Positions 1 to 7,810 of a DNA stretch of 42,057 nucleotides are shown here, in pieces. The translations under genes and the position numbers were made by a program. Below the pieces are notes generated by a model that did not search any database, was not told where the DNA came from, and saw nothing but the letters and a program-made list of their open reading frames with translations. Location: NCBI GenBank assembly GCA_021812985.1, contig JAKAMG010000026.1:1-42057 (forward strand), read 5' to 3'. The first letter of the stretch is position 1. Each line of letters begins with the position of its first letter. The DNA comes from Bacteroidota bacterium (GTDB lineage: Bacteria > Bacteroidota > Ignavibacteria > Kryptoniales > JAKASW01).

Positions 1-132
1 GATCCTAAGGTTAGGCAGCCAGACATCACGAGGGCGAGGGAAGTGCTTGGGTGGGAACCGAAGGTGCCGAGGATCGAGGGACTGAAGAGAACCATAGGTT
101 ACTTCAGGGACAAGCTCGGAATAAAGGGGTGA
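1..132 (+). CDS. UDP-glucuronate decarboxylase (SDR epimerase family), C-terminal 43 residues
   Basis: The reading frame is open from base 1 and stops at TGA 130-132, so only the end of the gene is present. The translated tail has the pattern '[18 protein letters not shown]' followed by 'GLKRTI-YF', which is the usual C-terminus of UDP-glucuronate decarboxylase and related extended short-chain dehydrogenases. These make UDP-xylose from UDP-glucuronate in the cytoplasm, supplying a sugar for polysaccharides, which fits the glycosyltransferase genes downstream. The catalytic YxxxK and NAD-binding parts lie outside the window, so a dTDP-glucose dehydratase or another NDP-sugar epimerase cannot be excluded. 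Confidence 0.7.
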   Translation, partial: DPKVRQPDITRAREVLGWEPKVPRIEGLKRTIGYFRDKLGIKG

Positions 133-208
133 CGGTGGCGCAACCGGCAAGATCGTTGAATACCGTCCCGTATTTCACCGGGGGCCCAAGTAACCACGCG
201 CGTCTTTT

Positions 209-1150
209 ATGGATCAGTCGATGAATGAATTGAAGGCAGGAGACATAGTTGAAGTGCTTCGACCAAGTGAGATTCTATCCACACTGAACTCAGATGGTGC
301 AACTGATTCGATCCCATTCATGCCAGAGATGATGAAGTACTGTGGCAGGAAGTTTAAAATATCCAGGAGGGTCAATAGATCGTGCGTGACATGCATGGAT
401 CCGGATTATGCGCTGAGGATAGGTGAATTTTCCGGGGACGACGTTTACTTCCTTGATGGGCTAAGGTGCGATGGTTTAGACCATGGAGGCTGTGACAGAG
501 GCTGCATGATATTCTGGAGGTCGGCATGGCTAAGAAAGGCGAGTGTAGGTGTAGCGGATGAGCCGCCTGCGTCTACGACAGGAGTTGAAGAACTCGCGAA
601 AGCTCTCAAAGTCCAGGAGAAAGACGGCCTGTATTTCTGCCAGTCAACTCGCCTGGTGAACGCGGTCACATTCATATCCAAAGGAGAAAGGGCGAGGAAG
701 GCCTACCAGGATCTGGGCATGGGCGTCAGCAGTGGAATTGAAGGAGCAAAAGCTATCGTGATGCCTTTGATACGGAGCGCGGCCGGCAAACTAAAACGTC
801 CGGCCAGGGACGTAAAAGCTCCCCAAACTCCGACGGAGACGCTTGGGCTAATGCCGGGTGATCTCGTCGAAGTAAAATCATTCCGGGAAATACAGTCTAC
901 TCTCGACTCTCTGGGAAGGAACAGGGGACTTACTTTCATTACGGACATGAAACAATACTGCGGCAAGCGTTTCAGAGTCAAAAGCCGTATGGAGAAAACC
1001 ATCCTCGAGCACACCGGCAGGATGATAGAGATGAAAAACACAGTCATGCTGGAGGGAAACACGTGCAGGTATGATCATTTGTTTGGAGGATGTCCCCGAA
1101 ATGAGTACAACTACTGGCGTGAGATATGGCTGAGGCGGGTTGCTGAGTAA
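209..1150 (+). CDS. Uncharacterised Cys-rich protein with two copies of a 'KYCG...' domain
   Basis: Unknown function. The 313-residue protein is an internal duplication: residues about 10-110 and 217-311 share the order 'GD(I/L)VEV', 'STL(N/D)S', 'YCG(R/K)(K/R)F(K/R)', 'LEG/LDG', a Cys-containing 'C...HGGC' or 'LFGGC' segment, and a closing 'W(R)...WLR(K/R)'. The opening resembles small SH3-like barrels, and the conserved Cys residues (two in YCG positions, others in GGC and RGC) could bind a metal or form a cluster. The middle (about 115-215) is unlike the repeats. There is no signal peptide or membrane segment, so it is probably cytoplasmic. I recall single-domain proteins of this type beside polysaccharide genes in other phyla, without a known role. 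ATG 209 is the first start after an in-frame stop at 191; ATG 221 is an alternative. Confidence 0.7.
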   Translation: MDQSMNELKAGDIVEVLRPSEILSTLNSDGATDSIPFMPEMMKYCGRKFKISRRVNRSCVTCMDPDYALRIGEFSGDDVYFLDGLRCDGLDHGGCDRGCMIFWRSAWLRKASVGVADEPPASTTGVEELAKALKVQEKDGLYFCQSTRLVNAVTFISKGERARKAYQDLGMGVSSGIEGAKAIVMPLIRSAAGKLKRPARDVKAPQTPTETLGLMPGDLVEVKSFREIQSTLDSLGRNRGLTFITDMKQYCGKRFRVKSRMEKTILEHTGRMIEMKNTVMLEGNTCRYDHLFGGCPRNEYNYWREIWLRRVAE

Positions 1151-1183
1151 AGGCCCCCTCCCACGGAGGCACTGATTCGATTG

Positions 1184-1336
1184 ATGTTATGCAAAAGGAC
1201 GAAAGAGATGCGCGAAATGATCGACGAAACTTACTGTGGATTGAAGTGGTTTCCTGAAGATGCCTCGACCTCATGGATAGTCGGGATGGCCTCAGTTGCC
1301 GACCCGGCCGAGGGTGTGAAGGGAGGCGGGCGTTAG
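1184..1336 (+). CDS. Possible 50-residue small protein or remnant of the Cys-rich family
   Basis: A short open frame starts at ATG 1184 (or ATG 1208) and its TAG stop directly abuts the GTG of the WecG-like gene in the same frame. It contains 'TYCGLKWFPED', whose YCG recalls the repeats of the protein just upstream; the rest shows no known motif. It may be a translated leader, a decayed extra copy of the Cys domain, or noncoding. No clear ribosome binding site. Confidence 0.25.
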   Translation: MLCKRTKEMREMIDETYCGLKWFPEDASTSWIVGMASVADPAEGVKGGGR

Positions 1337-2044
1337 GTGTCAGTCAAGATACTCTCGACTCGCCTGGATGGTCTGAATTTGGCCGACGTGAAAGCAAGAA
1401 TAATTGAATTCCTTGAATCCGGGGAAATTCACCAGATCACACCTATCAACCCTGAATTTATCATGGCAACGCGCAGAGATGCAGAGCTCCTCGATATAGT
1501 AAACAAATCTGACTTGAATGTAGCCGACGGAGTTGGGCTCAAGTTAGCCGCTATGTTCAAACGCGTAGACATTGGCCAGCGGATTACCGGAGTGGATTTG
1601 ACGTGGGAACTTGCCAGGATTGCATCTGAGCGGAACTTTTCCATTTTTCTCCTCGGAGCCGCAGATGGCATTGCGGAGAAGGCGGCCGGAAAATTGACCT
1701 CCGCATTTCCTGGCCTAAAGATAGCCGGGACCTACGCGGGGAAGCCTTCGGAGGCTGGCATCGTGGATCGGATAAATGACTCGAGGGCAGACATACTCCT
1801 CGTAGCTTTTGGAGTTCCAAAACAGGAGAAGTTCATCTTTGCGAACAGAGATCGATTGAAAGTCAGAATTGCAATGAGCGTGGGGGGAACGTTCGACTTC
1901 ATAGCTGGAGTGGTGCCGCGCGCTCCCAGATGGATGCGGGCCGCCGGTTTGGAGTGGCTTTTCCGCTTGATCAAGCAGCCCGAAAGATTTAACCGCATCA
2001 TAACCGCCATCGTAAGGTTCCCGATCTCTGTCCTCATCGATTGA
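1337..2044 (+). CDS. WecG/TagA/CpsF-family glycosyltransferase (GT26)
   Basis: Membrane-associated glycosyltransferase that adds a second sugar, typically N-acetylmannosamine(uronate), to an undecaprenyl-diphosphate-linked GlcNAc. The 235-residue length and motif order are those of the family: 'TPINPEF' near residue 36, 'ADGVGL' near 63 (the family's active-site Asp lies here), 'FLLGA' near 107, 'VAFGVPKQEKF' near 157, 'GGTFDFIAG' near 185, and the closing 'GLEWLFRLIKQPERF'. The start is GTG, with GGAGG ten bases upstream. It pairs logically with the WecA-type transferase at 27.2-29.2 kb, which would make its acceptor. The sugar donor cannot be read from sequence. Confidence 0.93.
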   Translation: MSVKILSTRLDGLNLADVKARIIEFLESGEIHQITPINPEFIMATRRDAELLDIVNKSDLNVADGVGLKLAAMFKRVDIGQRITGVDLTWELARIASERNFSIFLLGAADGIAEKAAGKLTSAFPGLKIAGTYAGKPSEAGIVDRINDSRADILLVAFGVPKQEKFIFANRDRLKVRIAMSVGGTFDFIAGVVPRAPRWMRAAGLEWLFRLIKQPERFNRIITAIVRFPISVLID

Positions 2045-2106
2045 CAGGCGGCAAGAAGTCAGGTCGCTTATCTGAGACTATCTTTCAGTTAGTTCTTTCC
2101 TGCAGT

Positions 2107-3234
2107 TCACGCCGCGGTGGCGGGGCCTTTCTTTTGTCGTCTCCTCAGCCACTTTGAGAGTGCGCTAAGCCATTCCGGCTGAGCCGCGGAGTCTGACATC
2201 GTGTGTATGAGTTTTGCAGCCGCAGAAGGGCTGGCGAAAGCCGCGAATAGCGGGAAGATTATAGTCGATACCCTTCGACGAAGTGACCACGATGATTTCC
2301 AACGACGGGCTATATATTTGAAGAGGAGACCGAACTTTCGGTCATGAGGGATCGGATGACTTCGGGGGTCGAGTATGATGGAGAAAAGGCGGTAGCCGAG
2401 AAAATCAGGATCTCCTTCTCCAATGTCTGCTGATGGCGTCAGTGAGAATTCACGCGCGAATTTCCTGACGGTTTCAATCTCGTTCAGGGAATAGCTTATC
2501 TTTCTTCGAAATCCGGCGGCGTAACCTCCCGGATCGCTCCATGCGTCGGTTGCATTCCCGCCGTGAGTGCGATACTTCCCAAGTCTCCCGTTCACTCGCT
2601 GGACTCTTCCGAAGAAGGGGAGAGCATGTACGAGATAGCCGTCTGCGGAGTAAATGAAATCCTTTTCAGGCATCGGCATCACTTTCGCCAATGCCGGCCG
2701 TGCGAATGCGAGTCCGCTCGTAACCGTGGTGGGGTAAGTCCCCTCATTCAGGAGCAAACTGCGTACGTCACCGTCAGCAAGGCCAAGGTTTGGGTCTGGA
2801 ATTTCTCCCCAGGGGCGACCTTTTGAATCGATGATGAGCATTGGGTGGTGAACCATGACAGTCCCCTCGCGCCACGCGTTAAGCACCGCTTCCACGGTCC
2901 CAGGCTCCAGCATGTCGTCGGAGTCGAGAAAGAAAATAACATCTCCGGACGCCCTGCGAAAGCCTGCGTTGAAAGCGGACGCCTGACCGCCGTTTTCCTT
3001 ATAGATCGCTTCAACCCTTTTCCCATACGCAGCTATGACATCACGCGAGTTATCCTTCGAACCGTCATCGACTACGATTACCTGTGCGTCGTGAGTCTGA
3101 TTGAGCGCGCTCTCTATAGCTTCGCCAAGAAATGCTGCGTAGTTGTAATTATCAATTATTATGCTGGCGGTTGTGGGCAGCCAGCCGTCCAATTCCTTGA
3201 CCGGCCACGCTTGCGCGCCAGTTTCAGTTGACAT
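2107..3234 (-). CDS. Family 2 glycosyltransferase (GT-A fold)
   Basis: Cytoplasmic inverting glycosyltransferase of the GT2 family. The nucleotide-sugar domain lies at about residues 22-230: 'ASIIIDNYN' opens it, 'VVDDGS' (DDG at 56-58) and the metal-binding 'DSDD' (104-107) follow, with 'NGGQASAFNAG' between them, typical of the family. The C-terminal about 140 residues are basic and hydrophobic, with no clear transmembrane helices. It is a lone - strand gene between + strand neighbours, convergent with the WecG gene (62-base gap), so it has its own promoter in the 660-base region upstream. Sugar specificity unknown. Confidence 0.9.
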   Translation of the reverse strand: MSTETGAQAWPVKELDGWLPTTASIIIDNYNYAAFLGEAIESALNQTHDAQVIVVDDGSKDNSRDVIAAYGKRVEAIYKENGGQASAFNAGFRRASGDVIFFLDSDDMLEPGTVEAVLNAWREGTVMVHHPMLIIDSKGRPWGEIPDPNLGLADGDVRSLLLNEGTYPTTVTSGLAFARPALAKVMPMPEKDFIYSADGYLVHALPFFGRVQRVNGRLGKYRTHGGNATDAWSDPGGYAAGFRRKISYSLNEIETVRKFAREFSLTPSADIGEGDPDFLGYRLFSIILDPRSHPIPHDRKFGLLFKYIARRWKSSWSLRRRVSTIIFPLFAAFASPSAAAKLIHTMSDSAAQPEWLSALSKWLRRRQKKGPATAA

Positions 3235-3895
3235 CAGTAGTTGCTCCTAAGAGAGTGTGGGTTCGCCACAGATTGTGCAGAGAATCTACGAAATGGTACC
3301 ACAGGCTGCCACGTGGCAATAACTCTGTCAGCCTCGTTTGCCCGCGGTCTTATCGTCTCTTTGCAGATATCCTTCTAGTCACTCTCTTCCGTTTATCTTA
3401 CGTTTCGGAATCTTGGTGGTCTCGAATTACGTATGGAGGGGTGCGGTCCCTCGAATCAGGAAAAATTGCCTGGTCTGAAGAAGAGAGTGCAAGCTGCGGT
3501 TTCGAGCCATGGAAACCGCGGCGCAGACCGGAACTTATGGAGCCGGTCCTCGGAAACTCTATCAACGGACCTTGTTTAAATCCGGACAAAATATAAGACG
3601 GATTCCATGCGAGAGTCAAACCTACTATTTATTGATGCGAGCTACTGCCAGACAGTTTTGATTTGTCGTTTTTTTTTGGTAACCTCACATGGCAGTTCTG
3701 CTCTACCCACCGAAGCTCGCAGTAATCTGGGCATTGGCGAGATTGCTTTTCTCAAAGCCGGATTTCCCAGGGAGGATCAAAGAGACAAGGGGGCAACGCA
3801 ATATTGTCCCATCAGTTATTGCGGGAGAGCATTCCCAGCTGAAATCAAAAGATGATTGGTAAGGAGTTCTATAAATAAACCATGAATGAAAAAGC
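3235..3895. other. 661-base divergent intergenic region, no gene seen
   Basis: It separates the - strand GT2 from the + strand FkbM-like gene. The open frames here (for example 3228-3596 and 3607-3855 on +) give low-complexity, Arg/Ser-rich translations with no recognisable motif and are not credited. Visible structure: a 12-base palindrome at 3307-3318 and a run of nine T at 3669-3677. It probably holds two divergent promoters, but I could not fix -35/-10 boxes with confidence. Confidence 0.5.
3307..3318. promoter_or_regulatory. Perfect 12-base palindrome TGCCACGTGGCA, possible operator
   Basis: Self-complementary over all 12 bases, about 75 bases upstream of the GT2 start on the - strand, where a regulator could bind near the promoter. 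Chance occurrence is possible; no regulator is assigned. Confidence 0.3.
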
Positions 3896-4837
3896 ATGAA
3901 AGAGTTGATCAAGAAAGTATTCGTGTGGCTGTTTCGTCCGATACAGCGCAGAACAATAGACCCGATAGTCTATGCCCTCGAAGAGGAACGCATGCTAATC
4001 GCTAAGCTTCTCATCAGGGAAATCAGGACGGGCGGCGTCAAAAACGATCTCCGGTCGAGCGAATTCAGGGTGTTTTCTCAGACAGGCGAGGACGGGATAA
4101 TCCAGTTTCTAATTTCCAGAGTGCCGATTGAGAATGACATCTTCATCGAGTTCGGTGTTGAGGATTATGCCGAGTCTAATACTCGTTTTCTTCTGATGAA
4201 TGACAACTGGAGAGGACTTGTCATAGACGGAAGCATGGCCAACGTCGAGAAAATAAAAAAATCGTCATACTTCTGGCGTCGCGAGCTGACCGCTGTCTGC
4301 GGCTTCATAAACAAAGAAAACATCAACGATTTGATCAGGTCCGGAGGAATTGCGGGTGATATAGGCCTCCTCAGCGTTGATATTGACGGAAACGATTACT
4401 GGGTCTGGGAAAGTATAAATGTGGTGTCGCCGCGAATAGTCGTGTGTGAATACAACGGCCTGTTTGGGCCCAGAGAGGCAGTCTCGATTCCATACTCGGA
4501 AAGCTTCGTGAGGACGGAGGCGCACTACTCGAGACTTTACTTCGGAACGTCATTGAAGGCTTTGTGCGTACTGGCTGAGAAGAAAGGATACGCTTTCGTA
4601 GGGTGCGACAGCGGGGGAGTGAATGCCTTCTTTGTAAGGAAGGACGTGGCAGCGGACCTTCCTCATCTTAGCTGTGAAGAAGGTTATGTTAGAAACAGGG
4701 TCCGTGAGTCAATTGACCGCAACGGAAAATACACCTATCTAACTGGCGATGATCGGATTAAGCTCGTCCAGGACATGCCTGTAGTCGATGTGGTCACCGG
4801 CGAGCGGAAGCTAATCAAGGATCTTGCCCTTTACTGA
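3896..4837 (+). CDS. FkbM-like methyltransferase-fold protein
   Basis: 313 residues. The core 'FSQTGEDGII' (about residue 60), 'FIEFGVEDYAESNTRFLL' near 82, 'GLVIDGS' near 107, 'DIGLLSVDIDGNDYWVWESI' near 155 and 'VCEYNGLFGP' near 182 match a group of Rossmann-fold proteins related to FkbM SAM-dependent methyltransferases and common in O-antigen/EPS clusters. The acidic residues in 'FGVED' and 'DIDGNDYW' sit where SAM-binding and active-site residues are expected, so O-methylation of a sugar is the natural guess. Substrate unknown. The N-terminal 50 residues are basic and hydrophobic and may lie along the membrane. Start ATG 3896, preceded by a weak GAAAAAG; the stronger AAGGAG at 3861-3866 is too far for this ATG. 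Confidence 0.75.
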   Translation: MKELIKKVFVWLFRPIQRRTIDPIVYALEEERMLIAKLLIREIRTGGVKNDLRSSEFRVFSQTGEDGIIQFLISRVPIENDIFIEFGVEDYAESNTRFLLMNDNWRGLVIDGSMANVEKIKKSSYFWRRELTAVCGFINKENINDLIRSGGIAGDIGLLSVDIDGNDYWVWESINVVSPRIVVCEYNGLFGPREAVSIPYSESFVRTEAHYSRLYFGTSLKALCVLAEKKGYAFVGCDSGGVNAFFVRKDVAADLPHLSCEEGYVRNRVRESIDRNGKYTYLTGDDRIKLVQDMPVVDVVTGERKLIKDLALY

Positions 4838-4844
4838 GGCGCAG

Positions 4845-4866
4845 GATCTTCGGACATCCGAAGGTC
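4845..4866 (+). terminator. Hairpin after the FkbM-like gene
   Basis: GATCTTCGGA (4845-4854) pairs with TCCGAAGGTC (4857-4866), one G-T wobble; the outer eight pairs would close a 4-base loop. It lies 8 bases past the stop codon. No T-tract follows, so it may be a weak terminator or an mRNA-stabilising hairpin. Confidence 0.4.
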
Positions 4867-5023
4867 CCGGCCGGTAATCTGGATATGACCAGTATGCTGT
4901 GCGACATCCCCCATGTGAAACATTTAGTCGGCTGGCAAGCTGGTTACTCGAGCAAACAATCCTCCTATAGTCAAAATCTCACCGGCATATAAGTGGAACT
5001 GTAATTTGTTTCAGGGAATTTAG

Positions 5024-6127
5024 ATGCAAGAGAAATTAACCAACAATATGGATATTGAGAAGATTCGTTCACTGACCGTGCTGTCGGGAGGTCTGACGCG
5101 AACGGATATTGCGAAGGAAGAGGCAGATGAGCTTCCCGCGGCCTCATTATACCAGCGCACATTGCGAACAGTGATGATGGACGAAGCGTTATTGGCCAAA
5201 GCCCCTCGTTGGCGGCGGACGCTCTATAAGAAAATACCGTTCGCAGCTGCGGAGGCGATTGAATCGTATGCCCTTCGTGAAAAATTTGATGTGATAATAT
5301 CATGGTCGGATATGCATGCCCTCTTTTTTGCCGCATTGCTGAGGCTGACTTGTAGACGACATCCCCATGTCGCGCTGATGTTCTGGATTTCCAAGCCCAA
5401 GAAAGCATTCTTCTTAAAGTATGTTCAATCGAGGATATCCACGCTCGTACTGTGGACATCGGCACACAGGGACTTCGCGATAAATAGGCTGGGAATCCCG
5501 CCTGAGAAAATCCGCTTCATTCCTTACTACGTTGACCACAAATTCTACCGTCCAATGCATCAGGATACTGACATGATTTGCTCGGTCGGCATCGAGATGA
5601 GAGACTATCCAACATTCATAGAAGCAATGCGCGGGCTTGACATCAGATGTCACATTGCGGCGGGCATGGCGCGTGGTAAGCTGTTCGATACCGTAAAGGC
5701 GATCTATCGTGAACCATCGCTTCCGCCGTCGCTCACCGTGGGCTCACTCTCTCCCACAGAACTCAGGCAGCTGTATGCCCGATCCAGATTTGTGGTCATC
5801 CCGCTTCTCCCCACAGATTCAGACAACGGACTGACCACAATACTCGAGGCGATGGCGATGGGGAAAGCCGTGATTTGCTCGCGTACGAACGGACAGAGGG
5901 ACGTGATCGTGGACGGGAAGACTGGCATCTTTGTCCCTCAGGGGGATCCCAATGCGCTTAGGGAAGCCATACGGTATTTGTGGGAACACCCTGAAGTTGC
6001 GGACGAGATGGGGCGGGAGGGACGCAAGCTCATCGAAGAGAAGTTCACGTGGGAAGGCTTCGTTGCGAACATCCGGGACATAGTCGTTGAGACAGTTGCG
6101 AAGGAAAGGATGAACCGGAAGAAATAA
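5024..6127 (+). CDS. Family 4 glycosyltransferase
   Basis: Retaining GT-B glycosyltransferase, 367 residues. The N-terminal half has 'LTVLSGGLTRTDIAKEEA' and 'FDVIISWSDMHALFFAALL', then 'WISKPKKAFFLKY'. The C-terminal donor-binding domain has 'IPYYVDHKFYRP' near 167, 'SVGIEMRDYPTFIEAM' near 186, 'LSPTELRQLYARSRFVVIPL' near 242, 'GLTTILEAMAMGKAVI' near 268 (the EX7E-type donor site region) and 'VPQGDPNALREAI' near 304. No membrane segment; likely acts on a lipid-linked oligosaccharide at the inner face of the membrane. Start ATG 5024 is supported by AGGGA six bases upstream; ATG 5048 is less likely. Not closely coupled to its neighbours. Confidence 0.92.
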   Translation: MQEKLTNNMDIEKIRSLTVLSGGLTRTDIAKEEADELPAASLYQRTLRTVMMDEALLAKAPRWRRTLYKKIPFAAAEAIESYALREKFDVIISWSDMHALFFAALLRLTCRRHPHVALMFWISKPKKAFFLKYVQSRISTLVLWTSAHRDFAINRLGIPPEKIRFIPYYVDHKFYRPMHQDTDMICSVGIEMRDYPTFIEAMRGLDIRCHIAAGMARGKLFDTVKAIYREPSLPPSLTVGSLSPTELRQLYARSRFVVIPLLPTDSDNGLTTILEAMAMGKAVICSRTNGQRDVIVDGKTGIFVPQGDPNALREAIRYLWEHPEVADEMGREGRKLIEEKFTWEGFVANIRDIVVETVAKERMNRKK

Positions 6128-6475
6128 GGGAATCTGGCCTCAGAACTCTCGCCTCCACAGCTTCGTCAGACAAGACTTGTTCCCTCCATGAGGTCCGTTC
6201 GCTGACGCTGTCTCGCCGAAAAAATCACGTAAATCACGATTATTGGGGAACTTATTCCGCACTTCGGTGTTAAGAGAAGTAGCGAGCGATTAAGAATTGC
6301 TAAGGGATCTGCAGCTGCCTGCAAGGTCTCTTTCTCTTTCTGGCTCTAGTAGCAACATAAGGTCGCAGGGCTGTAACATTTCTGTGGCTGATCCGGGATT
6401 CAACCGGAAGAGGCAATACCTATTATAGAGAATACGCTTCACTTCACGCTGGCGGGTCGGGTCCTTTCTGTATGA
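6128..6475. other. 348-base gap, no gene seen
   Basis: Upstream of the GH18 pair and presumably its promoter region. I see no ORF with protein-like composition and no strong hairpin. A short direct repeat, 'aatcacg' twice within 18 bases, sits near 6224-6240. Confidence 0.4.
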
Positions 6476-7810
6476 TTGGTCCGGCAACACCATCGGGCGA
6501 AGCCAACAGTGAAATTACAGAATCGGTATCATCCTGAGGAGCAAAGTCAGCTGGAAAAAACTGTCAAACGCAGCTTTCGTCTCGGACTTCTGGCGTTTGT
6601 CCTTTTTATAGTCGGTAATGTTCATGCGGGGCCCTGGGTTACCGCTTACGTGGGGGGCTGGTGGTTAGGTATTAACGACAACGGTCAGATGCCCATCTCC
6701 AGGATAGACTTTCGTGGCATGACCGTTTGCGATCATATGGCATTAATCCCGACTGTCCGTTCCCCCTTTATTGACACCGCCTTAACGGACAACTGGGTCA
6801 CGAACGGGATGTCAAGTCAGAATTCTCTCAAGCTTACACGGGCTGCGCATTTAGCCCGAGTGAAATGCATCTTCACAATCGGAGCCGGCAATACGAGGGA
6901 AGCTTTTCTTTCGGCAACTAACCCAGCCAACCTCAACGCTTTTGTGGCAACGCTTGTTGATTTCATGGAGCACCGTCACTACGACGGCGTCGATATTGAC
7001 TGGGAGCCCCTTCGCCGTACTGACGTGGACCAGTGGGAAGATCTGATTGTCGCTCTGAGAAAAATGCTTCCCTCTCCAAAATACTTGATTACGGTCACCG
7101 CCGGATGGGGATCGCCCACCGATGCTTACGAGTCCATACAGGGCTACGTTGACCAGATCAATATCATGACTTACGACTTCGACACAGACGCTTCTGGTTA
7201 CAATTCATGGTATTCCGGCTCCGTCTATTCCGCTGGGGTAGTCGCCCCTTTTGACAACAGGACACCTGTTCCATCTTGTGACTATATGGTCGGTCAATTT
7301 GAGAAAGCCGGAATCGCGGCTTCAAAGCTTGGGATCGGATGCGAACCGGGAGGTGATTTGTGGATAGGAATAAACGGACCCGATCAATCAATAGCCTCCG
7401 TAACATCTTGGAAGCCAGACATTTCATACAACGACATTGTTCGCAACTATTTCCAGCCTCAGATATATCACTGGGACGACAAGGCTGAAGCCGCATGCCT
7501 CGGCTGCAAACCTCATGATGGTAAAGGGGACTGGTTCCTTTCATTTGACGATACGAATGCTTTGAAGGCCAAGTTGGAATATGTCAGGGAAGCAGGCATC
7601 GGCGGGCTTATAATTTATGAAATAGGCATGAGTTACGATAAGGCGTCGGGGCGAAATCCCTTTCTTGACGTCAGCAGGGACTACCTGCGGCGAGACTCTT
7701 CCCCGAAAGGGAAATCGATCCGAAAGATTCACAAACAAATTAAGCGCAGGGTATTCAATATCACTCACCAATATTCTGAAGAACAAACGTTCACAAGGAG
7801 AGAGGAATGA
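6476..7810 (+). CDS. Secreted GH18-type glycoside hydrolase, no T9SS tail
   Basis: Glycoside hydrolase of the chitinase-like GH18 family. The TIM-barrel hallmark DxxDxDxE is intact as DGVDIDWE (residues 170-177, catalytic Glu177); 'YVDQINIMTYDFD' near 224 and 'GIGGLIIYEIGMSYD' near 378 are the later strands. A signal peptide (about residues 30-51, 'FRLGLLAFVLFIVGNVHA') predicts export. The mature part is closely related to the next gene. The end differs: a basic tail with several Lys/Arg replaces the sorting domain, so it may stay periplasmic. ATG 6476 gives an over-long n-region and lacks a ribosome site; GAGGAG at 6536-6541 sits nine bases before an in-frame CTG at 6551, which would give a normal signal peptide. 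Substrate could be chitin-like or the cluster's own polymer. Confidence 0.85.
   Translation: MVRQHHRAKPTVKLQNRYHPEEQSQLEKTVKRSFRLGLLAFVLFIVGNVHAGPWVTAYVGGWWLGINDNGQMPISRIDFRGMTVCDHMALIPTVRSPFIDTALTDNWVTNGMSSQNSLKLTRAAHLARVKCIFTIGAGNTREAFLSATNPANLNAFVATLVDFMEHRHYDGVDIDWEPLRRTDVDQWEDLIVALRKMLPSPKYLITVTAGWGSPTDAYESIQGYVDQINIMTYDFDTDASGYNSWYSGSVYSAGVVAPFDNRTPVPSCDYMVGQFEKAGIAASKLGIGCEPGGDLWIGINGPDQSIASVTSWKPDISYNDIVRNYFQPQIYHWDDKAEAACLGCKPHDGKGDWFLSFDDTNALKAKLEYVREAGIGGLIIYEIGMSYDKASGRNPFLDVSRDYLRRDSSPKGKSIRKIHKQIKRRVFNITHQYSEEQTFTRREE

Noticed and set aside
3228-3855. Two + strand open frames (122 and 82 residues) in the GT2-FkbM gap
   Set aside because: Translations are Arg/Ser-rich and lack motifs, signal peptides or hydrophobic pattern; no ribosome site. 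Treated as noncoding.
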